A stretch of 6,910 nucleotides of DNA, taken from assembly GCA_937927905.1 (NCBI GenBank), contig CALFWP010000014.1:1-6910 (forward strand). The letters are read 5' to 3'. Origin of the DNA: an uncultured Neomegalonema sp. Its GTDB lineage: Bacteria > Pseudomonadota > Alphaproteobacteria > Rhodobacterales > Rhodobacteraceae. Every line of letters starts with the position of its first letter. Within the stretch, counting starts at the first letter, position 1. The position numbers and the translations under genes were made by a program. Below the pieces are notes generated by a model, which was given only the letters and a program-made list of their open reading frames with translations, did not search any database and was not told the DNA's origin. Of the stretch, positions 1 through 5,642 are shown in pieces.

Positions 1-1
1 G

Positions 2-739
2 GGGGCCTTTGCCGCCGTTCTTATGACAGGTGCTGCAAGCGCTGAGGCACTGCGTGTTTGTGCCGAGGGCGCCTACCCTCCATTTTCGGTAACAACCGAA
101 TCGGGTGAGCTTCAGGGTTTTGACATCGATATCGCAAATGCGCTTTGCGATGAAATGGGTATGACCTGTGAAATTAAGGCGACCGAATGGGATGGTATTA
201 TTCCGGCACTGCTGGAAAAGAAATGTGATGCGATTATTGCATCCATGTCCATTACGGAAGAGCGCAAAAAACGTATTGATTTCACAGGAAAATATTACAA
301 CACACCTGCGAAATTCATTGCGGCTGCAGATGCGGATTTTGAAATTTCTGCGGACGGTTTGGAAGACAAAATCATCGGCGTACAGCGCGGAACGATCCAT
401 CAGGACTTTATGGAAGGCGAGTTCCCGGAAGTGGAGCTGAAACTCTACGGCACACAGGATGAGGTTTACCTTGATCTGGCTGCGGGCCGTGTTGATGCGA
501 TCATGCAGGATTCAATTGCCGGTCAGGAAGGGTTTCTTGATCAGGAGCAGGGCAAGGGTTTCGCCTTTATCGGTGGTTCTTACTCCATTCCGGAATACCA
601 CGGCGATGGTGCGGGTATCGGTGTCCGTAAGGAAGATAAAGCGCTGAAATATGCTTTGTCCGCAGCGATTAAATCCATTCTGGCGGATGGCCGCTACGGG
701 TTTATTAATGCGAAGTATTTCGATTTTCTGATCTACTGA
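2..739 (+). CDS. Periplasmic polar amino-acid/opine ABC transporter binding protein, 5' end outside window
   Basis: This is the periplasmic binding subunit of a polar amino-acid importer, which delivers ligand to the two permeases encoded next. The frame is open from base 2 and already encodes the end of a signal peptide (GAFAAVLMTGAASA, probably cut before EALRV). The ATG at 23 is therefore most likely internal and the true start lies upstream. Numbering from base 2, the Cluster 3 (SBP_bac_3) hallmarks are CAEGAYPPF (20-28), GFDIDIANALC (39-49), SMSITEER (81-88) and QDSIAG (169-174). By comparison with HisJ/LAO proteins, R88 should hold the ligand carboxylate and D170 its amino group, while E22 sits where those proteins use an Asp. 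C49 and C56 keep the C-x6-C spacing of the HisJ disulfide. The end (KYFDFLIY) also matches HisJ. The ligand is probably a basic amino acid or related opine; the exact substrate cannot be read from the sequence. Confidence 0.93.
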   Translation, partial: GAFAAVLMTGAASAEALRVCAEGAYPPFSVTTESGELQGFDIDIANALCDEMGMTCEIKATEWDGIIPALLEKKCDAIIASMSITEERKKRIDFTGKYYNTPAKFIAAADADFEISADGLEDKIIGVQRGTIHQDFMEGEFPEVELKLYGTQDEVYLDLAAGRVDAIMQDSIAGQEGFLDQEQGKGFAFIGGSYSIPEYHGDGAGIGVRKEDKALKYALSAAIKSILADGRYGFINAKYFDFLIY

Positions 740-751
740 TTGTCGTAAACT

Positions 752-775
752 CGGCGGTACCGTGCGGTGCCGCCG
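752..775 (+). promoter_or_regulatory. Strong intercistronic hairpin between binding-protein and permease genes
   Basis: The arms CGGCGGTACC (752-761) and GGTGCCGCCG (766-775) pair over 10 bp with one G-U wobble around the tetraloop GTGC. No T-run follows, so it is not a classic intrinsic terminator. In binding-protein operons such hairpins commonly protect the upstream mRNA 3' end or cause partial termination, which makes the binding protein more abundant than the membrane subunits. That role is inferred from position. Confidence 0.6.
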
Positions 776-815
776 GTCTACTCTGCCGGTGGTGGCCGAT
801 TATGCGTGAGTTTTC

Positions 816-1568
816 ATGAGCAAAACGGACAAAGCCTTTCAGATAGTCGGCCCGCTTTCGGTTTTTGCTCTGCTCGGCTGGATGCTGACCTATGGTGTTG
901 GCGGGTATACCGGAAGCCTTCTCAAAGGGGCGGGAATCACTCTGGCACTGGCGGTTTTATCTCTGTTGCTGGCGACGACACTTGGACTGATCGGGGCCTG
1001 GGCCAAAGTCGGGGGCGGTGTTGCGGTCCGCTTCGTTGCAAATACGTATACTGTGATCATACGGGGCGTGCCGGACCTCGTGATGATTTTGCTGATTTAT
1101 TACGGAGGCCAGAGATCGGTTAATCTGATTGCGTCATCCATGGGGTTTGAGCCGATTGATGTCTCGCCCTTTCTGGCCGGTCTGTGTTCTATCGGATTTA
1201 TTTACGGCGCGTACCTGACCGAGACATTCCGGGGGGCATGGCTCGGCATTCCGCGTGGCCAAATTGATGCGGGCAAGGCGCTGGGATTACCGCCGATGCT
1301 GAGTTTCCGGAAGGTTCTGATGCCACAGCTTTTGCGCGCTGTTCTGACCGGTTATGCGAATGTCTGGCAGGTTCTGGTCAAATCGACGGCGGTTGTCTCG
1401 GTGATCGGACTAAGTGATCTTGTCGGACTGGCGGATAAAATCGGAAAATCGACCCGCGAACCGTTCGTATTTCTGGTTGTCGTGATGTTGTTTTATCTGG
1501 CGATGACAATCATCAGCGAGCGCGGGTTCAAGTGGTTGGAACACCGCACAGACCGGTGGGCGGTATGA
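816..1568 (+). CDS. HisQ-like permease of polar amino-acid ABC transporter
   Basis: This is an inner-membrane permease of the HisQ/ArtQ/OccQ type (BPD_transp_1 fold), predicted to form a heterodimer with the next gene product. Recognisable HisQ segments are the IIRGVPDLVMILLIYYGGQ stretch (81-99), GFIYGAYLTETFRGAW (127-142) and NVWQVLVKSTAVVSVIGL (182-199). The cytoplasmic EAA-like loop is GQIDAGKALGL (148-158) followed by the LMPQLLRAVL region, which docks on the ATPase. Hydrophobic stretches lie at about 12-30, 38-63, 80-97, 117-135, 186-205 and 217-234. The start at 816 is the earliest possible because an in-frame TGA lies at 807-809. Its Shine-Dalgarno sequence is poor. Compared with E. 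coli HisQ the N-terminus has about 24 extra residues, and an internal ATG at 882 would remove them. The gene follows the binding protein after 76 bases and overlaps the next permease by ATGA. Confidence 0.93.
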   Translation: MSKTDKAFQIVGPLSVFALLGWMLTYGVGGYTGSLLKGAGITLALAVLSLLLATTLGLIGAWAKVGGGVAVRFVANTYTVIIRGVPDLVMILLIYYGGQRSVNLIASSMGFEPIDVSPFLAGLCSIGFIYGAYLTETFRGAWLGIPRGQIDAGKALGLPPMLSFRKVLMPQLLRAVLTGYANVWQVLVKSTAVVSVIGLSDLVGLADKIGKSTREPFVFLVVVMLFYLAMTIISERGFKWLEHRTDRWAV

Positions 1569-2368
1569 ATTTCGATCTGGCGTTCAAGCATTGGGATCTG
1601 TTCGCACAGGGCGTTTGGATGACCCTGCATCTGACTGCATTGTCCCTGCTGATCGGTGGTTTGATTGCGGTGCCGACCGCTTTTGCCATGTTGCGCGGCG
1701 GTATTGCCGGACGGTTTGCATACGGGTATGTCTATGTCTTTCGCGGAACGCCACTGATTGTTCAGACCTATCTGCTCTATTACGGACTGAGCCAGTTTGA
1801 AGTCATCCGGGATACCTGGCTGTGGCGGCCGCCTTCTTATCTTCGCAAAGCCTGTGTTGAAGATTTTTTCTACTGGAAGATCTGTGTCAGCGATTTTATT
1901 CCCAGCCTGCGCAGCGCGTGGTGGTGCGCTCTGATCGCTTTTTCGCTCAATTCGGGGGCCTATGTCGCCGAAATTTTACGCGGAGCACTGAAAAATACAC
2001 CAAAAGGAGAGCTGGAGGCGGCAAGGGCGATGGGCCTGACCGAAAAACAGGTGCGCAAACTGATCCATTTGCCTTCCGCTATGCGCCGTGCTTTGCCGCA
2101 ATACAGTAATGAGGTTATTTTCATGCTGCACGGATCGTCCGTGGCCAGCGTGATAACATTACAGGATATTCTCGGCACCGGCCGGACGATCAATGCAAAA
2201 TATTATGTTGCCTATGAGGGATTTCTGTCTGCAGCTTTCCTGTATCTATGCATCACGTATATCCTGGTTTTTCTCTTCAAACGTGTTGAACGGCATTATC
2301 TGAAGCACCTGCAAACAGGCGCCGGACAAGAGTCACAGGGGTGGTTTGGCCGCACAGTTTCCGGATAG
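1565..2368 (+). CDS. HisM-like permease of polar amino-acid ABC transporter, with periplasmic insertion
   Basis: This is the second inner-membrane subunit (HisM/ArtM/OccM type, 267 residues). I chose the ATG at 1565 because it overlaps the stop of the previous gene as ATGA, the usual coupling in these operons, and because it gives a HisM-like N-terminus. An in-frame start at 1532 would only add residues lying wholly inside the previous gene. The family segments are YVFRGTPLIVQTYLLYYGL (57-75), the EAA loop GELEAARAMGL (148-158) followed by IHLPSAMRRALPQYSNEVIFMLHGSS, and the C-terminal KRVERHYLKHL. Membrane helices are likely at about 18-43, 52-75, 119-138, 185-204 and 217-239. Residues 82-115, between helices 2 and 3, are much longer than in HisM, aromatic and charged, with C97 and C107. 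By family topology this loop faces the periplasm. No ATPase gene follows, so it must be upstream or elsewhere. Confidence 0.93.
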   Translation: MNFDLAFKHWDLFAQGVWMTLHLTALSLLIGGLIAVPTAFAMLRGGIAGRFAYGYVYVFRGTPLIVQTYLLYYGLSQFEVIRDTWLWRPPSYLRKACVEDFFYWKICVSDFIPSLRSAWWCALIAFSLNSGAYVAEILRGALKNTPKGELEAARAMGLTEKQVRKLIHLPSAMRRALPQYSNEVIFMLHGSSVASVITLQDILGTGRTINAKYYVAYEGFLSAAFLYLCITYILVFLFKRVERHYLKHLQTGAGQESQGWFGRTVSG

Positions 2369-2468
2369 TCGCGTTGATAGATTCCTCGCATTGTTTAATG
2401 CACCTCCAGGGAGAAAATTGAAATCTAAAGTTGTGAAGACATTGAAAAGCAAATGCAAACTCAGGTTG

Positions 2469-2497
2469 TTGACGTTATCGTTAAGCAATCATTAGCC
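2469..2497 (+). promoter_or_regulatory. Possible sigma70-type promoter for the response regulator
   Basis: TTGACG (2469-2474) is a good -35 match. Seventeen bases further comes TTAGCC (2492-2497), a weak -10. It sits in the roughly 210-base region after the permease operon and would give a leader of about 75 bases before the response-regulator ATG. An AT-rich stretch at 2543-2553 closer to the gene is another -10 candidate. This is only a suggestion. Confidence 0.22.
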
Positions 2498-2563
2498 TGA
2501 TTTTTACCCTTTCGATTAGCATTCCGTTTGTTCGTTTCCGCCATATTTAAAATTGAAAACGAT

Positions 2564-2568
2564 GGGGG
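2564..2568 (+). promoter_or_regulatory. Ribosome binding site deciding the response-regulator start
   Basis: GGGGG lies 10 bases before the ATG at 2579 and supports that start over the in-frame TTG at 2528. The TTG would add 17 residues before the first strand of the receiver domain. Confidence 0.5.
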
Positions 2569-2578
2569 CAATTCGTTT

Positions 2579-2929
2579 ATGGCAGAGATTATCCTGATGG
2601 AAGATAGTGAACCCTTACGCCGGGTTCTGATGGAAGAATTGCGTGATGCGGGACATAATGTAACGACGTTTCCTGATGGCAGCGAAACACGTAACGCGCA
2701 GCTTTTTGAATATGCGGATATTCTGATTACGGATTTGTGGATGCCGAACGTATCCGGGATTGAAGCCATAAGGAATTTGCGTGAAAGCTATCCGGATCTG
2801 CCGGTTATTGTTATAACCGGGAAACCACCGCATGTATTGGAATCCCTGAAAGTCACAAGTGTTATGCAAAAACCGTTGAACGGGGCGGACCTGGTTTCAC
2901 TGGTCAATACAATTTCGCAAGCGGCTTAA
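2579..2929 (+). CDS. Stand-alone single-domain response regulator (receiver domain only)
   Basis: This is a cytoplasmic CheY-like receiver domain of 116 residues with no output domain. It is predicted to be phosphorylated by a histidine kinase encoded elsewhere and to act by protein contact. The catalytic set is complete: acidic pair E8/D9 in IILMEDSEPL, phospho-acceptor D52 in ADILITDLWMPNVSG, switch residue T80 in PVIVITGKP, and K98-P99 in VMQKPL. The protein starts directly at the first beta strand and ends just after the last helix (LVSLVNTISQAA), so it is full length for the family. It appears monocistronic: about 210 bases separate it from the transporter operon, and the converging P450 gene overlaps its stop codon. 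No kinase is adjacent. The receiver assignment is certain from the residues; the pathway it serves cannot be told from here. Confidence 0.92.
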   Translation: MAEIILMEDSEPLRRVLMEELRDAGHNVTTFPDGSETRNAQLFEYADILITDLWMPNVSGIEAIRNLRESYPDLPVIVITGKPPHVLESLKVTSVMQKPLNGADLVSLVNTISQAA

Positions 2930-4122
2930 AAGGCTTTTTTACTTACAGTGTATCTGATCGGTAATGTGATCGGGCTGGTGTTCCCGCTATCGGGAAGCCA
3001 GCTTGCCGCTCCGTCGGTTATGACACTGGCAAATGTATCGGCAAGGGCCCGCAGCGCTCTTTCTATATCGGTTCTGGCAACACGGTGACCGATGCAATGA
3101 TGCGCTCCGCCACCGAAACCGAAATGGTTTTTCCGGTGTATCCTGATGTCAAAATCTGATGTTGTGCTTATGCTCTCATCACGCGCGGATGCATGGACCA
3201 GGAGGTGAAGTGTGGTTCCGCGTTTGATAAACACATCGCAATATTCAAAATCCTCGACGGCTTCGCGCGTGACCCAGGTGGTGGTCGGCCTCGCACGAAT
3301 GATTTCCTCGACTGCATTTTTTGCAAGCGCAGGATCATTGCGCAATGCCTGCCACTGGGCGGTGTGATCCATAAAAAGTGATAATCCGAGACCCAGCTGA
3401 GAACGGGTTGTATCGACACCGCCGAAAATGGAAATGACGATTATATCCAGTAAGTCCGTTTCACTCAGCTTCGTTTTCCCGAAACGTTCAACCAATCCGG
3501 AAACATAGCTGTTGCGGTTCATGCCGCGCCTTGCATCGGCAACCAGCTCCTGTGCCAAGCCGGTCAGACGCTCGCAAGCCGCGTTGAAAACCGGTTCATG
3601 GCGCTTGCACTCGACCCCCATTGCGAGACCGAGATCGGATGCATCGCGGGAAATCCTTTGCCAATCGCCTGTTTGTAGACCCAGTAAAGCGCATATTGCC
3701 TGTCCTGCGAAGGGTATGGCAAATGCCTGCATGAATTCCGTGCGGTCTTTTTGCGCCAATGCATCACACAACTCAGAGGCGATAGTGTCAAAAGCGGGAA
3801 TCAGGCTGTTAACGAATGTGTCAGATAGCACAGGCACGCATAAATCCCGCAAACGGCGATGCGAAGCGCCCTCACGGGAAATCACACTGCGGGTCCAAAA
3901 TTCGGCAAAGGCACCCTGTAGCCGGTGTTTGTCCGGCCATGCATAACTGCCCTGGCGTAATCTGCGGTCACGCAACAGCATCCCTGCCTGCCTGTACCGC
4001 AATACAGCAAGGCCATAAGGTGTTCTGGCGCACCAATGACGGTTTCGCGCGTCTGTGACGGCTTCCGAGCGGGTTGAAAACGCCGGATCGGAAAAATCCA
4101 GATATGTCATATCGCGATGCAT
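2926..4122 (-). CDS. Cytochrome P450 (soluble, bacterial class)
   Basis: This is a soluble heme monooxygenase of 398 residues, the normal length for bacterial P450s, with no membrane anchor. The heme-ligand motif FGGGAHHCIG (336-345) gives C343 as axial thiolate. The I-helix oxygen-activation segment is GGVDTT (234-239), with acid D237 and T238/T239. The K-helix ExxR pair is E273/R276 (EEIIR), followed by RPTTTWVTREA. WTRSVISREGASHRRLRDLCVP (76-97) contains the C-helix H-x-x-x-R heme-propionate region (H88, R92). All catalytic elements are present, so it should be active. The start at 4122 is supported by AGGG at 4133-4130 with a 7-base spacer; an in-frame ATG at 4110 is a weaker alternative. 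It is transcribed away from the CitE-like gene and converges on the response regulator. No ferredoxin or reductase is adjacent. The substrate is unknown; the sequence does not let me place it in a named CYP family. Confidence 0.96.
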   Translation of the reverse strand: MHRDMTYLDFSDPAFSTRSEAVTDARNRHWCARTPYGLAVLRYRQAGMLLRDRRLRQGSYAWPDKHRLQGAFAEFWTRSVISREGASHRRLRDLCVPVLSDTFVNSLIPAFDTIASELCDALAQKDRTEFMQAFAIPFAGQAICALLGLQTGDWQRISRDASDLGLAMGVECKRHEPVFNAACERLTGLAQELVADARRGMNRNSYVSGLVERFGKTKLSETDLLDIIVISIFGGVDTTRSQLGLGLSLFMDHTAQWQALRNDPALAKNAVEEIIRARPTTTWVTREAVEDFEYCDVFIKRGTTLHLLVHASARDESISTTSDFDIRIHRKNHFGFGGGAHHCIGHRVARTDIERALRALADTFASVITDGAASWLPDSGNTSPITLPIRYTVSKKAF

Positions 4123-4144
4123 GTTTTTACCCTGTATCCGACGG

Positions 4145-4156
4145 TGACCAGGGTCA
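4145..4156. promoter_or_regulatory. Candidate operator: perfect inverted repeat in the divergent P450/citE-like region
   Basis: TGACC-AG-GGTCA is a perfect palindrome with 5-base arms. It lies in the 97-base region between the divergent P450 and lyase starts. Its right arm forms most of TTGACC on the minus strand (4157-4152), which resembles a -35 hexamer for the P450. No convincing -10 lies 16-18 bases from it (CAGGGT at 4134-4129 is poor). A dimeric regulator bound here could control either or both genes. This is inferred from position and symmetry only. Confidence 0.35.
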
Positions 4157-4208
4157 AGATGTCGCCATCTCTCTTTATTGTATGGCGCGAAACCGCTAAA
4201 GCAACGTC

Positions 4209-4213
4209 AAGGA
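4209..4213 (+). promoter_or_regulatory. Ribosome binding site deciding the lyase start
   Basis: AAGGA lies 6 bases before the ATG at 4220 and fixes that start. The in-frame TTG at 4178 has no such site and would add 14 residues unlike the family. Confidence 0.7.
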
Positions 4214-4219
4214 ATTACA

Positions 4220-5110
4220 ATGAGAAACCTGATGATTAATCTGAACCGCCCCCGCCGTTCCGTATTGTATATGCCGGGCTCTAAAGAGCGCGCTCTGGAA
4301 AAGGCAAAAACACTGGCTGCGGATGCTCTGATTCTGGATTTGGAAGATGCGGTTGCGCCGGATGAAAAAGTCAGAGCGCGGGGTCTTGTCTGCGATGCCG
4401 TGCGCGAGGGCGGTTATGGCGCGCGGGAGTTGATTATCCGCATTAACGGTCTCGATACGCCCTGGGGTGGTGATGATCTTCTTGCAGCCTGTTCAGCGGG
4501 GCCGGACGCGATTCTGATCCCGAAGGTTGAGTCTGCGGATATGCTGTTGAATGTCGCGCGGGATATGGATGCAGGCAACGCACCGGACGAAACGCTGATC
4601 TGGGCTATGATGGAGACCCCTCTCGGGATGTTGAATGCCGCTACGATTGCTGCGGCGACGCCTAGGCTCGGTTGTTTTGTTATGGGGACGAATGATCTGG
4701 TCAAGGATCTGGGTGCCGAGCATACACCTGCGCGGGAACCGGTCATTACGTCACTGGGGCTATGTATACTGGCTGCAAAAGCGCACGGGCTGGCGATTGT
4801 GGATGGTGTCTACAATGCATTTAAGGATGAGGATGGCCTGCGCGCGTCCTGTGCGCAGGGCAGAGCGATGGGTTTTGACGGCAAGACCCTGATCCACCCT
4901 GCACAAATCGCGGCATGTAACAGTGTCTTTTCACCGGATCAAAGCGCATTGGACCTGGCGAGGCGGCAGGTCGAAGCCTTTGCCGATGCCACGGCCAAGG
5001 GTGAAGGTGTGGCAGTGGTTGACGGGAAAATCGTTGAAAACCTGCATGTTGAAACTGCCAGACGCCTTTTGGCAAAGGCGGATGCAATTGCCGCAATGGA
5101 GGGCGCGTAA
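4220..5110 (+). CDS. CitE-like CoA-ester lyase (HpcH/HpaI aldolase / citrate lyase beta family)
   Basis: This is a cytoplasmic Mg-dependent TIM-barrel enzyme that cleaves or forms C-C bonds in CoA esters of the malyl-CoA, citramalyl-CoA or beta-methylmalyl-CoA type; some relatives are malyl-CoA thioesterases. At 296 residues it has normal CitE-like length. The family signatures occur in order: RRSVLYMPGS (12-21), ADALILDLEDAV (34-45), LIIRINGLDTPWG (71-83), ILIPKVESA (98-106), AMMETPLGMLNA (129-140), GTNDLVKDLG (156-165) and GFDGKTLIHPAQI (218-230). R74 should contact the substrate, and E132 and D159 the metal, by comparison with known CitE-like structures. No citD/citF (citrate lyase gamma/alpha) genes are nearby, so it is not part of a citrate lyase complex. 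Its TAA shares one base with the ATG of the next gene (TAATG). It could be a malyl-CoA or citramalyl-CoA lyase; the exact substrate is undecided. Confidence 0.9.
   Translation: MRNLMINLNRPRRSVLYMPGSKERALEKAKTLAADALILDLEDAVAPDEKVRARGLVCDAVREGGYGARELIIRINGLDTPWGGDDLLAACSAGPDAILIPKVESADMLLNVARDMDAGNAPDETLIWAMMETPLGMLNAATIAAATPRLGCFVMGTNDLVKDLGAEHTPAREPVITSLGLCILAAKAHGLAIVDGVYNAFKDEDGLRASCAQGRAMGFDGKTLIHPAQIAACNSVFSPDQSALDLARRQVEAFADATAKGEGVAVVDGKIVENLHVETARRLLAKADAIAAMEGA
5098..5103 (+). promoter_or_regulatory. Strong ribosome binding site for the tRNA-editing gene, inside the lyase gene
   Basis: GGAGGG lies in the last codons of the lyase gene, 6 bases before the ATG at 5110. It shows that the deacylase has its own strong initiation site in addition to TAATG coupling. 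Confidence 0.75.
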
Positions 5111-5616
5111 TGGCCGTGTCCGCCGAAGAGCTGTTCGCGTTTCTGGATGAGCTGGACATTAAGACCACCACAGTGACACATCCGGCCCTTCATACGGTTG
5201 AGGAAAGCCAGGTGCTGCGTGGTGACCTGCCCGGCGCGCACATAAAAAACCTGTTTTTGAAGGATAAAAAGGGTAACTTGTTTTTGCTGACCTGTCTGGA
5301 AAACCGGATGGTGGACATGAAGGCGCTGCATAAAGTGCTGGATTGTGCGCGCCTAAGTTTCGGAAAACCTGATCTTTTATGGGATACGCTTGGTGTCAAA
5401 CCGGGGGCGGTCACGCCGTTTTCGCTGATCAATGACCGTGATGCGGAGAAAAAAGTGACCTTTGCGATGGATGCCGCTTTGCAGGAATCCGAAACGATTC
5501 ACGCTCACCCCCTTCACAATGAGGCAACGACTGCTATTTCATCAGATAACTTAATGAAATTTATTGCCGCATGCGGTCATACGGCAAAGATTATTGATTT
5601 CGACGCGCATCCTTAA
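5110..5616 (+). CDS. ProXp-ala-type prolyl-tRNA editing deacylase (YbaK/INS superfamily)
   Basis: This is a free-standing trans-editing domain of 168 residues, related to the INS domain of bacterial ProRS and to Caulobacter ProXp-ala / Clostridium PrdX. The family role is to hydrolyse Ala-tRNA(Pro), correcting ProRS errors in the cytoplasm. The signatures are HPALHTVEES (24-33), the GDLPGAHIKNLFLKDKKGN stretch (38-56) with the conserved active-site K46-N47 pair, LGVKPGAVTPFSLIND (94-109) and the late HPLHNEATTAI segment (133-143). Members of this group often occur where ProRS lacks an internal editing domain, as in many alphaproteobacteria. The start is fixed by GGAGGG and the TAATG junction with the lyase gene. 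It lies 26 bases before the chaperedoxin gene, so it probably belongs to one operon with both neighbours. Specificity for Ala over another amino acid is taken from the family and is not shown by the sequence alone. Confidence 0.9.
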   Translation: MAVSAEELFAFLDELDIKTTTVTHPALHTVEESQVLRGDLPGAHIKNLFLKDKKGNLFLLTCLENRMVDMKALHKVLDCARLSFGKPDLLWDTLGVKPGAVTPFSLINDRDAEKKVTFAMDAALQESETIHAHPLHNEATTAISSDNLMKFIAACGHTAKIIDFDAHP

Positions 5617-5630
5617 GGCGCATCCATGCG
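5605..5630. repeat. Short overlapping direct and inverted repeats at the ProXp-ala/CnoX junction
   Basis: GCGCATCC occurs at 5605-5612 and again at 5618-5625. CCTTAAGG (5611-5618), which contains the stop codon, is a perfect palindrome. CGCAT-CC-ATGCG (5619-5630) is a further inverted repeat ending at the Shine-Dalgarno sequence of the next gene. The arms are short, so chance is possible; they could affect RNA folding around the start. Confidence 0.35.
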
Positions 5631-5634
5631 AGGA
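5630..5634 (+). promoter_or_regulatory. Ribosome binding site deciding the CnoX start
   Basis: GAGGA lies 8 bases before the ATG at 5643 and favours that start over the in-frame TTG immediately before it at 5640. Confidence 0.65.
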
Positions 5635-5642
5635 AGTTTTTG

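Noticed and set aside
767..1123. 118-codon plus-strand frame overlapping the first permease
   Set aside because: It is out of frame with the HisQ-like gene and its Gly/Arg/Trp-rich product is not membrane-like; it starts inside the intercistronic hairpin.
1532..1564. Upstream start for the HisM-like permease
   Set aside because: It would lie entirely inside the previous gene and add a Pro/Arg/Gly segment absent from the family; the ATGA overlap at 1565 is the usual arrangement.
2388..2401. GCATT-GTTT-AATGC hairpin after the permease operon
   Set aside because: It has a 5-bp stem and no T-run; too short to distinguish from chance.
2487..2505. Possible terminator: AATCA / TGATT stem followed by T residues
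   Set aside because: The stem is only 5 bp and AT-rich, too weak to call a terminator, and it overlaps the proposed promoter.
2528..2578. TTG start extending the response regulator by 17 residues
   Set aside because: The ATG at 2579 begins directly at the first beta strand of the receiver fold and has its own purine-rich site upstream.
2461..2769. 102-codon minus-strand frame over the response-regulator promoter region
   Set aside because: It overlaps the receiver-domain gene in antisense, has no visible ribosome binding site or domain, and is rich in Ser/Asn/Arg.
3512..3946. 144-codon plus-strand frame inside the P450 gene
   Set aside because: It lies opposite P450 coding sequence with continuous family motifs; the product has no motif and unnatural Arg/Ser/Cys composition.
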